From: Methylomonas albis | GTDB taxonomy: Bacteria > Pseudomonadota > Gammaproteobacteria > Methylococcales > Methylomonadaceae | Assembly: GCF_014850955.1 (NCBI RefSeq) | Contig: NZ_JACXSS010000001.1 | Location: forward strand, 4,464,001 to 4,528,000 | Length of the DNA stretch: 64,000 bases | Direction of reading: 5' to 3' | Shown: positions 16,440 through 26,864 of the stretch, one piece after another | Layout of the letters: each line of letters opens with the position of its first letter | How positions within the stretch are numbered: position 1 is the stretch's first letter | Position numbers and translations under genes: made by a program | The notes under the pieces: generated by a model | Told to the model about the DNA's origin: nothing | Databases searched by the model: none | The model's input: only the letters and a program-made list of their open reading frames with translations

Positions 16440-17237
16440 ATGGATTATCCCGCCCGCATCGTCTGTTTAACCGATGAAACCACTGAAACCCTGTATTTGC
16501 TGGGTGAGCAAGCGCGCATCGTTGGCATCTCCGGCTACACGGTCAGGCCGCCGCAGGCGCGCCGGGAAAAACCCAAAGTCTCGGCGTTTACCAGCGCCAA
16601 AATCGACAAAATCCTGGCGTTGCAACCGGATTTGGTGTTGGGTTTTTCCAATTTGCAAGCCGACATTGCGGCGGATTTAATTCGGGCCGGCGTGGCGGTG
16701 CATATCTTCAACCAGCGTTCGGTGGCCGGCATTTTGGATATGATCAGTTTGCTGGGCGCGATGGTTGGGGTCCCGGAAAAAGCGGCCGCGCTGGTGGCGC
16801 AATACCGGCAACAGTTGGAGACCGCCCACCAACACGGTCTTTCGTTCAGCAAACGGCCCAAAGTCTATTTTGAAGAATGGGATGAGCCGATGATTTCCGG
16901 TATCCGCTGGGTATCAGAGTTAATTGCCATCGCCGGTGGCGACGATTGCTTTGCCGAACTGGCCACTGAACATTCCGCCAAGCAGCGCATCATCGCCGAT
17001 CCGCAGGAAGTCGTGCGCCGCGCCCCGGATATTGTCATCGGCTCCTGGTGCGGCAAAAAATTTCGGCCGGATCATCTTGCCGCGCGCCCCGGTTGGAACA
17101 GCATTCCCGCCGTAACCCAGCAGCGAGTCTACGAAATTAAATCCTGCGACATTTTACAGCCCGGCCCGGCTGCGCTCAGCGACGGCATGGCGCAATTATG
17201 CCGGATCATCAATGATTGGCAGCGGGATTTTGCTTAG
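16440..17237 (+). CDS. BtuF-like corrinoid/iron-binding protein without signal peptide
   Basis: A 265-residue protein with the two-lobed fold of cobalamin or ferric-siderophore periplasmic binding proteins (RIVCLTDETTETLYLLG at the start, PDLVLGFSN near 60-70, VYFEEWDEPMISG near 140, PDIVIGSWCGKKF near 200). Unlike BtuF it begins directly in the mature domain, so it appears to be cytoplasmic unless a start lies elsewhere. No ABC permease or ATPase gene is adjacent. Small stand-alone proteins of this type are commonly annotated as cobalamin-binding proteins; the ligand is unproven. The ribosome site is weak. Confidence 0.7.
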   Translation: MDYPARIVCLTDETTETLYLLGEQARIVGISGYTVRPPQARREKPKVSAFTSAKIDKILALQPDLVLGFSNLQADIAADLIRAGVAVHIFNQRSVAGILDMISLLGAMVGVPEKAAALVAQYRQQLETAHQHGLSFSKRPKVYFEEWDEPMISGIRWVSELIAIAGGDDCFAELATEHSAKQRIIADPQEVVRRAPDIVIGSWCGKKFRPDHLAARPGWNSIPAVTQQRVYEIKSCDILQPGPAALSDGMAQLCRIINDWQRDFA

Positions 17238-17911
17238 CCTAAATCGGCTATGCAACTCGATGGCCGCTTTTGGGAAACTCGCCGAATTAAGGCTGTCCAA
17301 AGTGGTTAAGGAAGAAAATGCTGTCACGTCCCATCAAAACCTGGGAGAAATGCTAAATCAAGCTCAGTACCGGCATGACTCGATTTGAACTAAAAAGATG
17401 GCAAACCCTTAGCGGCACTAGTGGCTGCCCGGTTATTCGATCGGATACGGCGTTTTAAGGATCGGTTGGTAGGCTAGCCAACAAGTTGCCGATGCTTATG
17501 CAACGGCGCCACTGGAAGAAGGATTAGACGAAATTGATGCCATTGTGTCTGGCCGCAGACATCATTGTGGATCAGCTTTGCATACAGGATCGGCTTGCAG
17601 TGCTCTGACTATGATTATTTCTCGCCACTATTTGAGTTTATTGCAAACTAGTCTGCCTGCCGACGCCGTGTTTACAGGCTTGAAACGTATACCTGACACT
17701 TCCAGTAGCGTGTATCAGGGTTGCAGTGGCGCGTTTTTGGAGATCAGGAAATCGCCATGCTCTGCAGCCTTTGCTATCCGTGGCATGTAGCGACTTCCCC
17801 CCAACTTTGGATTCGTAGCACTGTAAGGCTCGATAGCACGTATTTAAGGCTCAAGGCCTTAAGCTGACTGTGCCAGCACCCGTTGCCTACAACGTTTGTT
17901 GATGCCTATCC
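17238..17911. other. 674-bp gene-free stretch, perhaps with decayed coding remnants
   Basis: No convincing gene. A plus-strand frame through 17480-17790 begins with a plausible peptide (QQVADAYATAPLEEGLDEID) but then continues into an odd Cys/Ser/His-rich stretch with no ribosome site, which suggests at most the remnant of a gene. No strong hairpin or repeat was seen. Confidence 0.4.
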
Positions 17912-19120
17912 CTAAATGAAACGCCCCGGATCGACGCCCCAGCGCGATGGCACTTCAAATGAGGCAATCCGATCATTACAGCCGGGTTTGGATAAATCGA
18001 AATCCCGTGGCGGCATGTAACTGCGAGACCGGCTATTGAAAACCGCCCTGACTCGAGGATGCAATAAGTTTTCATGATGCTGCTCCACTACCACTGCTAG
18101 ATAGCCGCTTTCCAAGCGCACCAAGGTGCCGACCGGATAGATACCAATACTGCGGATGAACTGATGCACCATTGTCAGATTGAAATGGTGGTCGCTCCAC
18201 TCCAGCAATTTTCTTAACACTTCGGTGGGTTCGATGCCTACGTGATAAATCCGCGTCGACGTCAGCGCGTCGTAGACATCCACCACCGCTGCCATTTGTC
18301 CGTATAGGCTAATCTCGTCACCCTTCAAACCTAGCGGATAACCGCTACCGTCATAGCATTCATGATGTTCGGCGGCTACGCTCAGCGCGATCGGTGACAT
18401 ACCCGGCGTTTTTTCCAGCACCAGGCAACCATCGCGCACATGGTTTTTCATGATCTCGAACTCGCTTTCCGTGAGTTTACCCGGCTTGTTCAGGATGTTA
18501 TTCGGCACCTGCATTTTGCCGATGTCGTGCAGCAAACCGCCCAAGCCAACCATTTCTATGGTTTTGCGGTCGATACCCAAAGCGCGGCAAAAGCTGATCA
18601 GCAAGGTGCCGACCGCCACCGAATGCTGAAAGGTATATCTGTCGGCCTGCTTGATTCTGAGCAGGCTAACGATGGCATCCGGGTTGCGGAAAATCGAGTC
18701 TACGATATTGGAAACTACGGGCTCTACCTGTTCCAATTCGACTTGCTTACCCAGCCGACAATCCTGCAAGACGTTATGCACGATGCGATTGGCTTCGCGG
18801 CAGACTTGTTTGGCTTTTACCCGTTCTTTTTCGACGCTGATCAGCGGCGGTGGCACGCGCTTCAGAGTTCGCCCCAAATGCTGCATGCGCTCATCAAGCT
18901 GTTTATGTATTTCATGAACCGTTGGCGCTTCGGGCATATCCGGTCCAAGAGCGGTATCGATGTAAACTTGGCGAATGCCGTAGGCGGCGATTTTCTCGAT
19001 GTCGTGGTCAGATTCGACGACAAAACTGTCGCGCAAGAACGGATGTTCTATCCAGGGACAATTGATGTCGTGGATAAACATCTTGGGCTTCAGGTCGGTC
19101 ACATCGATTTTTTTGATCAT
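17912..19120 (-). CDS. HD-GYP domain c-di-GMP phosphodiesterase with DUF3391 domain
   Basis: A 402-residue cytoplasmic signalling enzyme. The N-terminal DUF3391 region spans about 1-125 (IDVTDLKPKMFIHDINCPWIEHPF). The HD-GYP domain has an intact HDIGK at 198-202, HHE at 252-254 and DGSGYP at 257-262, so hydrolysis of cyclic di-GMP is likely. A C-terminal extension of about 75 residues (IYPVGTLVRLESGYLAVV) is typical of this subfamily. No receiver domain is present. It is monocistronic, and its output could feed the PilZ protein at 4840-5589. Confidence 0.92.
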   Translation of the reverse strand: MIKKIDVTDLKPKMFIHDINCPWIEHPFLRDSFVVESDHDIEKIAAYGIRQVYIDTALGPDMPEAPTVHEIHKQLDERMQHLGRTLKRVPPPLISVEKERVKAKQVCREANRIVHNVLQDCRLGKQVELEQVEPVVSNIVDSIFRNPDAIVSLLRIKQADRYTFQHSVAVGTLLISFCRALGIDRKTIEMVGLGGLLHDIGKMQVPNNILNKPGKLTESEFEIMKNHVRDGCLVLEKTPGMSPIALSVAAEHHECYDGSGYPLGLKGDEISLYGQMAAVVDVYDALTSTRIYHVGIEPTEVLRKLLEWSDHHFNLTMVHQFIRSIGIYPVGTLVRLESGYLAVVVEQHHENLLHPRVRAVFNSRSRSYMPPRDFDLSKPGCNDRIASFEVPSRWGVDPGRFI

Positions 19121-19352
19121 CGCTCGGTTTGCCGATGGAGATAGCCCCAGAATTATTGCCGGGGCACGGAAAGTATGGCTGCTTAATTTACTTTAGCTTT
19201 ACCGGTATCGGCAATGCGCTTACATCGATAAGAAGAGTTGCAATAAATCCGCCCAATAGGAAAGTGCCGCGCAAGCAAAAATTGGCAATCGTCGCCTACT
19301 GAGCTAATCTAGTTGGCCCGGTTAACTTCAAATTCAGGGAATATACCGAAAT

Positions 19353-19760
19353 ATGTTGCGTTACGACCGATCTCGATACATTGCCCTTGGGCTACCCAGC
19401 TTGTTGAATGCCTTGGCGCTGCCCTTGTACGCGCATCAGATCACCACAACCGGGTCGTCGGACGAATATGCAGTGCCGTTTTACCTGGTTATCGCCTTGG
19501 CATGCGGCTTGTTCGGGGTATCGGCGATGATTAAACGCTGTCGTGACATCGGTTCTTCAGCCTGGGGAATATTGTTAGGTTTTTTATTCGCTCCGCCTCT
19601 CATGCTGTTGGTGGCGTTGGTATTAATCTTCGCGCCCAGCAATCCAGCGGCCGACCTACTCGAAGCCCCAGCCTTACCCCCCATGTTCGATATCTGGTTT
19701 ACCGGCCTGCTCCTGTTAGTATGCCCCTGGATGCCCGTACTATTGGTACGGGCGTTGTAA
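19353..19760 (+). CDS. DUF805-like small membrane protein
   Basis: A 135-residue protein with four hydrophobic segments. The signature is IKRCRDIGSSAWGILLGFLFAPP followed by LVLIFAPSNP, close to the arginine/aspartate turn and glycine-rich segment of DUF805 inner-membrane proteins. Function of the family is unknown. The gene stands alone between the divergent HD-GYP gene and a convergent secreted-protein gene. Confidence 0.7.
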   Translation: MLRYDRSRYIALGLPSLLNALALPLYAHQITTTGSSDEYAVPFYLVIALACGLFGVSAMIKRCRDIGSSAWGILLGFLFAPPLMLLVALVLIFAPSNPAADLLEAPALPPMFDIWFTGLLLLVCPWMPVLLVRAL

Positions 19761-19964
19761 GTCCTTAGGTGATTTTTGAGGATGTTTGTACCCATTGGCA
19801 ATGCCAAATAGGTCGTTCGCTGAGCGGACTTGTGCTGAGCGAAGCCGAAGCGAACCGAAAATTGCTTGGTTTGGGTACATTTATTGCCATAAATTGCCTT
19901 ATTCAAGCCAACGACTTGGCAAAGTTAACAGACTGCGTAGCAGAGCTGGCGGAACGCCGAAAGA

Positions 19965-20234
19965 CTATTTGGTGTTTCCGGCATAGCTGTAAATCGCTTG
20001 GCCATGCGCCTGGTCGACATAGATCAACTGTTTTTCGGCTATCACAAGCGGCGCAACCGGATTAGGGTAGCCGTGAATACCCCGGTTGTAAGCGGGGTTG
20101 TCGTACATCACTTCAGTAACCAGACCATTTGCAACAGTGCCGGAAGTAATCTGATCGCCGTGCGCTTGAACGCCGGTTGATGCAATAGCAGCAGTGAGGA
20201 CGATAGCAATTTGAAGGGTGCTTAGGGTTTTCAT
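19965..20234 (-). CDS. Small secreted protein of unknown function
   Basis: An 89-residue protein with a clear signal peptide (KTLSTLQIAIVLTAAIASTGVQA, then HGDQ) and a strong AGGAGA ribosome site 7 bases before the ATG. The mature part of about 65 residues includes NPAYNRGIHGYPNPVAPLVI and no cysteines. No family is recognised; it is expected in the periplasm or outside the cell. Single gene. Confidence 0.75.
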   Translation of the reverse strand: MKTLSTLQIAIVLTAAIASTGVQAHGDQITSGTVANGLVTEVMYDNPAYNRGIHGYPNPVAPLVIAEKQLIYVDQAHGQAIYSYAGNTK

Positions 20235-20755
20235 GACAAGTCTCCTGGTGATAATTGTTACATCGCTGGAAACCTGATTGAAATATCAATCGATCCAGCT
20301 TGGAGACTATTGTGAACAAACCTTCATCACTAATAAAATCGATTGTTTTTATCGTTTCAATAGATTTTACATATATAAAAACACTCAACACCTCCTTCTG
20401 CTGCGTCGAATGTGGCGATGTTGCAAGCCTTGCCAGCAAGCTCGATTGGCTCCGCTAGCAACCATCCCAAAACCTGTCGACTACTTTACATTAAGCCCGC
20501 AAAACAGCGGATGTTGTGGGAAACAAACGAGGTTTATCCGGCTAAGCCCCTCGAATAGATCATCGGTTGGCAATAGGTTTGTAGCGAATAATCAGTCAGT
20601 TGGCAGACAAACAGCTTCCAGCAATCCGTAGCCAAGACGGATGGCATCAAAATTGATAGGTATTGACGGTAATGTGGAAATCCCCGGCATAGCCCTGACC
20701 TGATTAAGGTCAGGGCCAGCCATTTATCAGACATGGCTTTGGAATTTAAATAACT
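20235..20755. other. 521-bp intergenic region between divergent genes, with hairpins at its right end
   Basis: No gene is supported; a plus-strand open frame at 20278-20631 has no ribosome site and unlikely composition. The region must hold the promoters of the small secreted protein and of the ApaH-like gene. Its only clear structure is the hairpin pair at 20692-20738. Confidence 0.5.
20692..20738 (+). promoter_or_regulatory. Two hairpins directly upstream of the ApaH-like gene
   Basis: GCCCTGACCT (20692-20701) and AGGTCAGGGC (20707-20716) form a perfect 10-bp stem with a 5-base loop; AGCCAT (20718-20723) and ATGGCT (20733-20738) form a second stem. They end 17 bases before the start codon, so they could be part of the leader or an upstream transcription barrier. 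No T tract marks them as an ordinary terminator. Confidence 0.4.
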
Positions 20756-21547
20756 ATGACTACCTACGCCATCGGCAGTGTAAACGGCGATTACCAGACA
20801 CTAACGCAACTGCTCGCGGACATCAGCTTCGATCCGCAAGAAGACCGACTGTGGTTTACCGGCAATCTGGTCAACCAGGGGCCGGAATCCTTACAAGTGC
20901 TGCGTTTCGTCAAAAGCTTGGGCAAGGCGGCCGTTGTGGTATTGGGCAAACAGGAGCTTCATCTACTGGGCGTGGCGCTCGGCTATGCGCAAGTGGGGCC
21001 GGACGATACTTTAGATGACATTCTTAACGCTCCGGATCGGGAGGAGCTTTTGAAATGGTTACGCCTTCGTAGCCTGATTCATCACGATTCCAAGCTTAAT
21101 TTTACTTTGGTCCATGCCGGCATTCCTGCTGAATGGACTTTTAGCCAAGCCTTGACCTTTGCGTATGAAGTGGAATCGGTTCTATCGGGAAGCAATTACG
21201 CGACGTTTCTGGAAAACCGGAAGCAAGATCAATCGCGCTGGCACGCCAAACTGCGCGGCTGGAAACGCCTGAACTTTATTGCCAATGCCTATACGCAGAT
21301 GGCGTATTGCAACGAGCAAGGCAAGCTGGATTTCAAAGCCGCGGGCCCGTTTGCTGCTCAGCCGAACGGATTAATGCCCTGGTATCGCGTTCCCAACCGG
21401 CTGACCGCCCAATTGAACGTGGTTTTTGCCGATGATGCGGATTTTGCCGATGTCGATTGCTTCGGCTTCCACCCCTTGACCGGATTGTCGGTATTGCAAT
21501 TATCAACGCCAACGGAAACCAACGCCGCAGTGCCTGAATTAACTTGA
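20756..21547 (+). CDS. ApaH-like protein lacking the catalytic metal ligands (likely pseudoenzyme)
   Basis: A 263-residue protein that aligns along its length with symmetrical diadenosine tetraphosphatase ApaH (YAIGSVNGDYQTLTQLL, DRLWFTGNLVNQGPESLQVLRFVKSLG, LLKWLRLRSLIHHD, LVHAGIPAEW, RGWKRLNFIANAYTQMAYC). Every phosphatase signature is altered: GDxHG is GSVNG at 7-11 (Asp8 to Ser, His10 to Asn), GDxV is GNLV at 36-39 (Asp37 to Asn), and GNHD is GKQE at 64-67. The HAG motif remains, but the later conserved GHW histidine region is unrecognisable. The frame is intact and well conserved otherwise, so it is probably expressed and non-catalytic, perhaps a binding protein for dinucleotides. Confidence 0.85.
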   Translation: MTTYAIGSVNGDYQTLTQLLADISFDPQEDRLWFTGNLVNQGPESLQVLRFVKSLGKAAVVVLGKQELHLLGVALGYAQVGPDDTLDDILNAPDREELLKWLRLRSLIHHDSKLNFTLVHAGIPAEWTFSQALTFAYEVESVLSGSNYATFLENRKQDQSRWHAKLRGWKRLNFIANAYTQMAYCNEQGKLDFKAAGPFAAQPNGLMPWYRVPNRLTAQLNVVFADDADFADVDCFGFHPLTGLSVLQLSTPTETNAAVPELT

Positions 21548-21573
21548 TTGTGATGCAGCGTCAGACGGCAAGC

Positions 21574-22299
21574 TTATTTTTTAAAGCCCAGGGCGGTATC
21601 GGCCCTTTTCACATTATCCAGATTTGCGCCATCAAACTTGGCACTTCTGAAATCCGCATCGGCAATAGTTGCGCCGTCTAAATTGGCACCCGATAAGTCA
21701 ACCCAAATAAACTGCCCACCGCTTAAATCGGCGTTACGGAGCGATACATTCTTCATCTGCGCATAATTAAAATTAGCACCGCTCAAATCCGCATCATTCA
21801 GTATTGCATTGTTCATTTCGAGCTGATCAGGCTGTTGCCGCGGGCTCGCGGAATCGGGGCCTAAATTAGCCTGCCTTAGCTTGGCGCCGCTTAAATTGAC
21901 ATTGTTCAGCAATCCCGTCACGCGGCTACGACTAAGGTCAGCGCCAGTCAAGTCGGCATTATCCATCAGCACACCATATAGACTGGCATCGGCTAAATTG
22001 GCATTCTGCAAATTTGCATTACGCATATGCGCAAGATTAAGATTTGCGCCGCTCAGTAGAGCTCCCTTCAAATTGGCGCCATCAAGATTGGCGGAAAACA
22101 AATCGGCTTGATTGAACGCAACGCTCGATAAATCCAGTCCGGACAAGTCTTTTTTAGCCAATATCGGCCGTTGGACACCGGCTTTGGCAATAATAGTGAT
22201 CACATCCTCGCGAGACAGCTCGGCAGATGAGCAAGGCAATAGCCAAAAACACAGACTGAAACCTATCAATGCTCGGCAACTACTGGAATCGTATTGCAT
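21574..22299 (-). CDS. Exported pentapeptide-repeat protein
   Basis: A 241-residue protein with an N-terminal signal peptide (LIGFSLCFWLLPCSSA) and about 170 residues of A(N/D)LxxA pentapeptide repeats (ADLFSANLDGANLKGALLSGA and onward), expected to form a right-handed beta-helix in the periplasm. LLPC resembles a lipobox but has proline before the cysteine, so lipidation is doubtful. A GGGGAG ribosome site lies before the ATG. It differs from the membrane pentapeptide protein at 10897-13158, having diverse repeats and no transmembrane domain. Function unknown. Confidence 0.85.
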   Translation of the reverse strand: MQYDSSSCRALIGFSLCFWLLPCSSAELSREDVITIIAKAGVQRPILAKKDLSGLDLSSVAFNQADLFSANLDGANLKGALLSGANLNLAHMRNANLQNANLADASLYGVLMDNADLTGADLSRSRVTGLLNNVNLSGAKLRQANLGPDSASPRQQPDQLEMNNAILNDADLSGANFNYAQMKNVSLRNADLSGGQFIWVDLSGANLDGATIADADFRSAKFDGANLDNVKRADTALGFKK

Positions 22300-22504
22300 A
22301 ACTACTCCCCAAAACGGGCTAGGCTGTTAACACAACAGCTATTGGTGGATTTTAGCAAATCATAAGCCAAGGACTTAGATTTTGGGCAATATTATCCCAA
22401 CATCGAAAAGCACACTTCGGCGCGGACCTTGGTTTGCGCGGTAAACCACGCTTACGCTCATTTAGGTATATGCTTGCCAAGAAGACCCACTCAGGCTTTT
22501 AACT

Positions 22505-22774
22505 ATGAATCAGCTCAGTCACAAATTATTAGTCTTGGCCCTGATAGTAGCGCTACCCAGTTTAGGCTGTTTCAGCTATTACACACTTGAAGATGCTGAT
22601 TCAAACACGACGTTACCGGTATCGATTATTTTATTGGCGTATCCGGTCTTACTCATTTCCCTGACGTCCATTATTGCCATGTGGGTTTCAAAAAGGCGGT
22701 CTCGCCTTGGTTCGTGGCTGGCAGGAGCCTGCTTATTAGTGTCGGCTGCAATCCTGCTAATCGCACGCTTTTAG
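22505..22774 (+). CDS. Small membrane protein of unknown function
   Basis: An 89-residue protein with three hydrophobic segments (LLVLALIVALPSLG, ILLAYPVLLISLTSIIAMWV, WLAGACLLVSAAILLIA) and a basic loop KRRSR. It may carry a cleavable first segment. No family is recognised and there is no good ribosome site, but the regular membrane pattern supports a real gene. Confidence 0.5.
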   Translation: MNQLSHKLLVLALIVALPSLGCFSYYTLEDADSNTTLPVSIILLAYPVLLISLTSIIAMWVSKRRSRLGSWLAGACLLVSAAILLIARF

Positions 22775-22908
22775 ATCTTCCTGGCTAACTAGGGCCTGCA
22801 GCCCGGCATTCCGTCGCCGAATAAATTTACTAGGCGCCTGCTCCAAAAAAACATAATGCAGCTATAGTTGCCGATACGTTCGCCACAACATAAGCGCTAG
22901 GGATCCCC

Positions 22909-24939
22909 ATGGATTTTCTAATTTCACCTGCCATCGCATTGATGGATAGACTTCGCTATCCGGCAAAATTTGCCTTGTTATTCACCGTCGTGCTGATTCC
23001 GATGCTGTTAATGGCCGGCACCTTGGTTAGGCAATTTCAAACGGAAGCCAACGTTTCGGAACAAGAACGCAATGGCTTACGCTATCTCGCCGCCCTGCGA
23101 ACGCCGATTGAACATATTCAACAGCATCGCGGCATGACCAACGCGTTTCGGAACGGCGCGACACAATTCAAGGAGCGTATTTTTAGCAAGCGTGAAGAAA
23201 TCGATAGCTATTTTGCCGCACTTGAAAAAGTGGATAGCGAGCTACGAGATACATTGAAAACCGACAACATGCTAGCTAAGCTGAACCAACAATGGAACGA
23301 CATCAAATCGCGCTCCATGGATCAAGAGTTGAGCGTGACGATAGCCGCTCATAATCAATTAATTGCCGATAGCTTAAAGCTGCTAAACCACCTTTCAAAT
23401 ACATCAGGGATAATTCTCGACCCCATGCTGGACAGTTTTCATATGGGTTTCGTACTGACATCCGATTTACCTGAGTTAATCGAATTGATGGGGCAAACTC
23501 GCGCACTGGCCTCCGGAGTGGCAGCCAAAGGCAGTATCAATCCGCAAACATTAACGAAATTATTGATCTTGATCGCCAATATAGAAACCTATGCCCATAA
23601 GGTGGATGAAGGGCTTGAGGTGGCGTTTTCAGAAAATCCCGAGGTTGGCAAAAACCTGTTCACAAGCCATGAAAACTATCATAAGGCTTTGCAAGCCACG
23701 CTCGATTTAGTACGGCAGCAATTGATTGAAAGCGAAACCATTTCGATTGACAGCAATACGGTATTCGACACCGTCACGCTGGCGATCACACAGTCATATC
23801 AGCTCTACAGTGGGCTGCTAGAGCAACTTGATCTTATTTTTCAGAACCGTAGCGCGGCAGCCGAGCGATCTCTGCACATTACGCTGGCCGGATTATTGGG
23901 GATTTTGTTGGTGGTGATCGTGTTATTGCTGGGCTTAACTAGGTCAGTCAGTCGCAACATTGTTGCCATCAATACCGCGACTAAACTGGTTGCCCAAAAT
24001 GACCTAAGCGCCAGGGTACACATAGCTTCGAACGATGAAATGCAGGAAATCGCCGAACACTTCAATGCCATGATAGAAACCAGCTCGGCCTTGCTCAAGG
24101 AAATCATTCATACCAGCGCTGACTTACATACTTCCGCGCAAAAAGTTTACACAGTTGCCAACCAAAGTGCCGCTCATCTCGAACGGCAACAGCAAGAAAC
24201 CACGTCTGTAGCGACTGCGGTCAACGAAATGAGCGCCACCATTCAGGATGTTGCCAACACCACCAATACCGCTGCCCACGCCGCCAGCAATGCTAACGAC
24301 CAGGCCAAAAACGGCAAAAGCGTTGTCGCAAGCGCCACCGTATCGATTAGCCAATTGGCCAATGACATTGAAGATGCCGCTAATGTGATTCAAGGCCTGG
24401 AAAAAAGCAGCGAATCTATAGGCTCTTTAGTAGACGTGATCAAAAGTATCGCCGAACAAACCAACTTACTGGCATTGAACGCCGCGATTGAAGCCGCGCG
24501 TGCCGGCGAACACGGCCGAGGTTTTGCGGTGGTAGCGGATGAAGTTCGCAACCTGGCAAGCCGCACTCAGGAATCGACCGCAGTGATAGAAAACATGATC
24601 GTCAAGTTACAGAGTGGCTCGCGCGAAGCCGTCGCGGTGATGCAGCAAAGTCGCACACAAGCCCAGATCGGCGTGGAAAAGTCTCGGGAAACGATGCAAT
24701 CTTTGGAAGCGATTAGCCAATCGGTGGAAACTATCGATGCAATGAACCTGCAAATTGCCAGCGCTGCCGAAGAACAAACGGCGGTGACGGAAGAAATTAA
24801 TCGGAACATCGTCCACATCAGCAGCCTCTCGGAACGCACCAGCAGCTGTGCGAAGCAGACGACTATCGAAGCCGGCCAGCTAAATCAGCTAGCGGAAAAT
24901 CTACTAAAACTCACCAAGCAATTCAAACTGAGTGCCTAG
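22909..24939 (+). CDS. Methyl-accepting chemotaxis protein
   Basis: A 676-residue chemoreceptor. TM1 lies at about 22-41 and TM2 at about 323-344, enclosing a 280-residue helical periplasmic sensor whose start ([17 protein letters not shown]) resembles nitrate/nitrite-sensing (NIT-type) domains. A HAMP domain follows (about 345-400), then the signalling helices with the highly conserved tip [19 protein letters not shown] and [15 protein letters not shown] near 510-545. It signals to CheA/CheW at the pole. No C-terminal CheR-binding pentapeptide is present. The ligand is unknown. It is monocistronic, ending at a palindrome shared with the convergent haemoglobin gene. Confidence 0.93.
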   Translation: MDFLISPAIALMDRLRYPAKFALLFTVVLIPMLLMAGTLVRQFQTEANVSEQERNGLRYLAALRTPIEHIQQHRGMTNAFRNGATQFKERIFSKREEIDSYFAALEKVDSELRDTLKTDNMLAKLNQQWNDIKSRSMDQELSVTIAAHNQLIADSLKLLNHLSNTSGIILDPMLDSFHMGFVLTSDLPELIELMGQTRALASGVAAKGSINPQTLTKLLILIANIETYAHKVDEGLEVAFSENPEVGKNLFTSHENYHKALQATLDLVRQQLIESETISIDSNTVFDTVTLAITQSYQLYSGLLEQLDLIFQNRSAAAERSLHITLAGLLGILLVVIVLLLGLTRSVSRNIVAINTATKLVAQNDLSARVHIASNDEMQEIAEHFNAMIETSSALLKEIIHTSADLHTSAQKVYTVANQSAAHLERQQQETTSVATAVNEMSATIQDVANTTNTAAHAASNANDQAKNGKSVVASATVSISQLANDIEDAANVIQGLEKSSESIGSLVDVIKSIAEQTNLLALNAAIEAARAGEHGRGFAVVADEVRNLASRTQESTAVIENMIVKLQSGSREAVAVMQQSRTQAQIGVEKSRETMQSLEAISQSVETIDAMNLQIASAAEEQTAVTEEINRNIVHISSLSERTSSCAKQTTIEAGQLNQLAENLLKLTKQFKLSA

Positions 24940-24949
24940 CCAAGATAAT

Positions 24950-24991
24950 CCGCTACGCTGCTGAGCGGATATGAGCGCAACAGCGTAGCGG
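24950..24991. repeat. Long palindrome between the convergent chemoreceptor and haemoglobin genes
   Basis: CCGCTACGCTG (24950-24960) pairs perfectly with CAGCGTAGCGG (24981-24991). The stops of both genes lie within 12 bases, so it could terminate transcription from both sides although neither flank has a T run. Its make-up resembles the interspersed palindromes elsewhere in the window but the sequence differs. Confidence 0.6.
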
Positions 24992-24999
24992 AACCCCAT

Positions 25000-25389
25000 C
25001 TATTTACCCAGTACTTCACCTCTAACGCTTTCCACCAGTGCGGCGGCTTCCCCGATCAAATCTTCCGGGACATTCAGTTCGCGCATGGTCGCCCCCAAAT
25101 GCTCCATCACCGCGTCGTAATGTGAGTCGTTTAAGCCCATATTCACCAATCTGACATGACCGTCGCGTAATGAACGACCGGTATAGTTGTTCGGCCCGCC
25201 AAAGGCAACCGTCATAAAGGTTTTCAAATGCTCGGCTTGTTTCGCCATGTCGGTTCTTTCGAAAAAACGGTTGATTCGATAATCCTCCAGCACTTTGCCA
25301 TAAAACACATCGACGGCGGCGTTTACTGCCGCTTCTCCGCCAATCCGTTCATACAACGATGGTCCTTGCACTTCGTTTGCTTCACTCAT
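25000..25389 (-). CDS. Group I truncated haemoglobin
   Basis: A 129-residue globin of the trHbN type, recognisable by SLYERIGGEAAV at the start, FFERTDMAKQAEHLKTFMTVAFGGPNNYTG in the middle and the proximal haem-ligand His78 in LRDGHVRLV. Such proteins bind oxygen and detoxify nitric oxide or act in oxygen handling. The length equals the family norm. It is monocistronic and convergent with the chemoreceptor gene. Confidence 0.93.
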   Translation of the reverse strand: MSEANEVQGPSLYERIGGEAAVNAAVDVFYGKVLEDYRINRFFERTDMAKQAEHLKTFMTVAFGGPNNYTGRSLRDGHVRLVNMGLNDSHYDAVMEHLGATMRELNVPEDLIGEAAALVESVRGEVLGK

Positions 25390-25550
25390 TTGTTTACCCC
25401 TGTTCTTATAATTATTGAATTTCCGAGGCGGCGACTAAGTTGGCAAGTTATTGATTTTGCCTGACATAACGGCCTCGGCAGCGATGATAACGCATGATAG
25501 TTTCGCATCCAAACTATTTACGTGCCGCCAAAGACCGGATGATTTGTAAG

Positions 25551-26864
<1,314 letters not shown>

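Noticed and set aside
17545-17790. An 81-codon plus-strand open frame
   Set aside because: Cys/Ser/His-rich, GTG start, no ribosome site; best regarded as noncoding or a remnant.
20278-20631. A 117-codon plus-strand open frame upstream of the ApaH-like gene
   Set aside because: Implausible composition, no ribosome site, and it covers the promoter region of a well-supported divergent gene.
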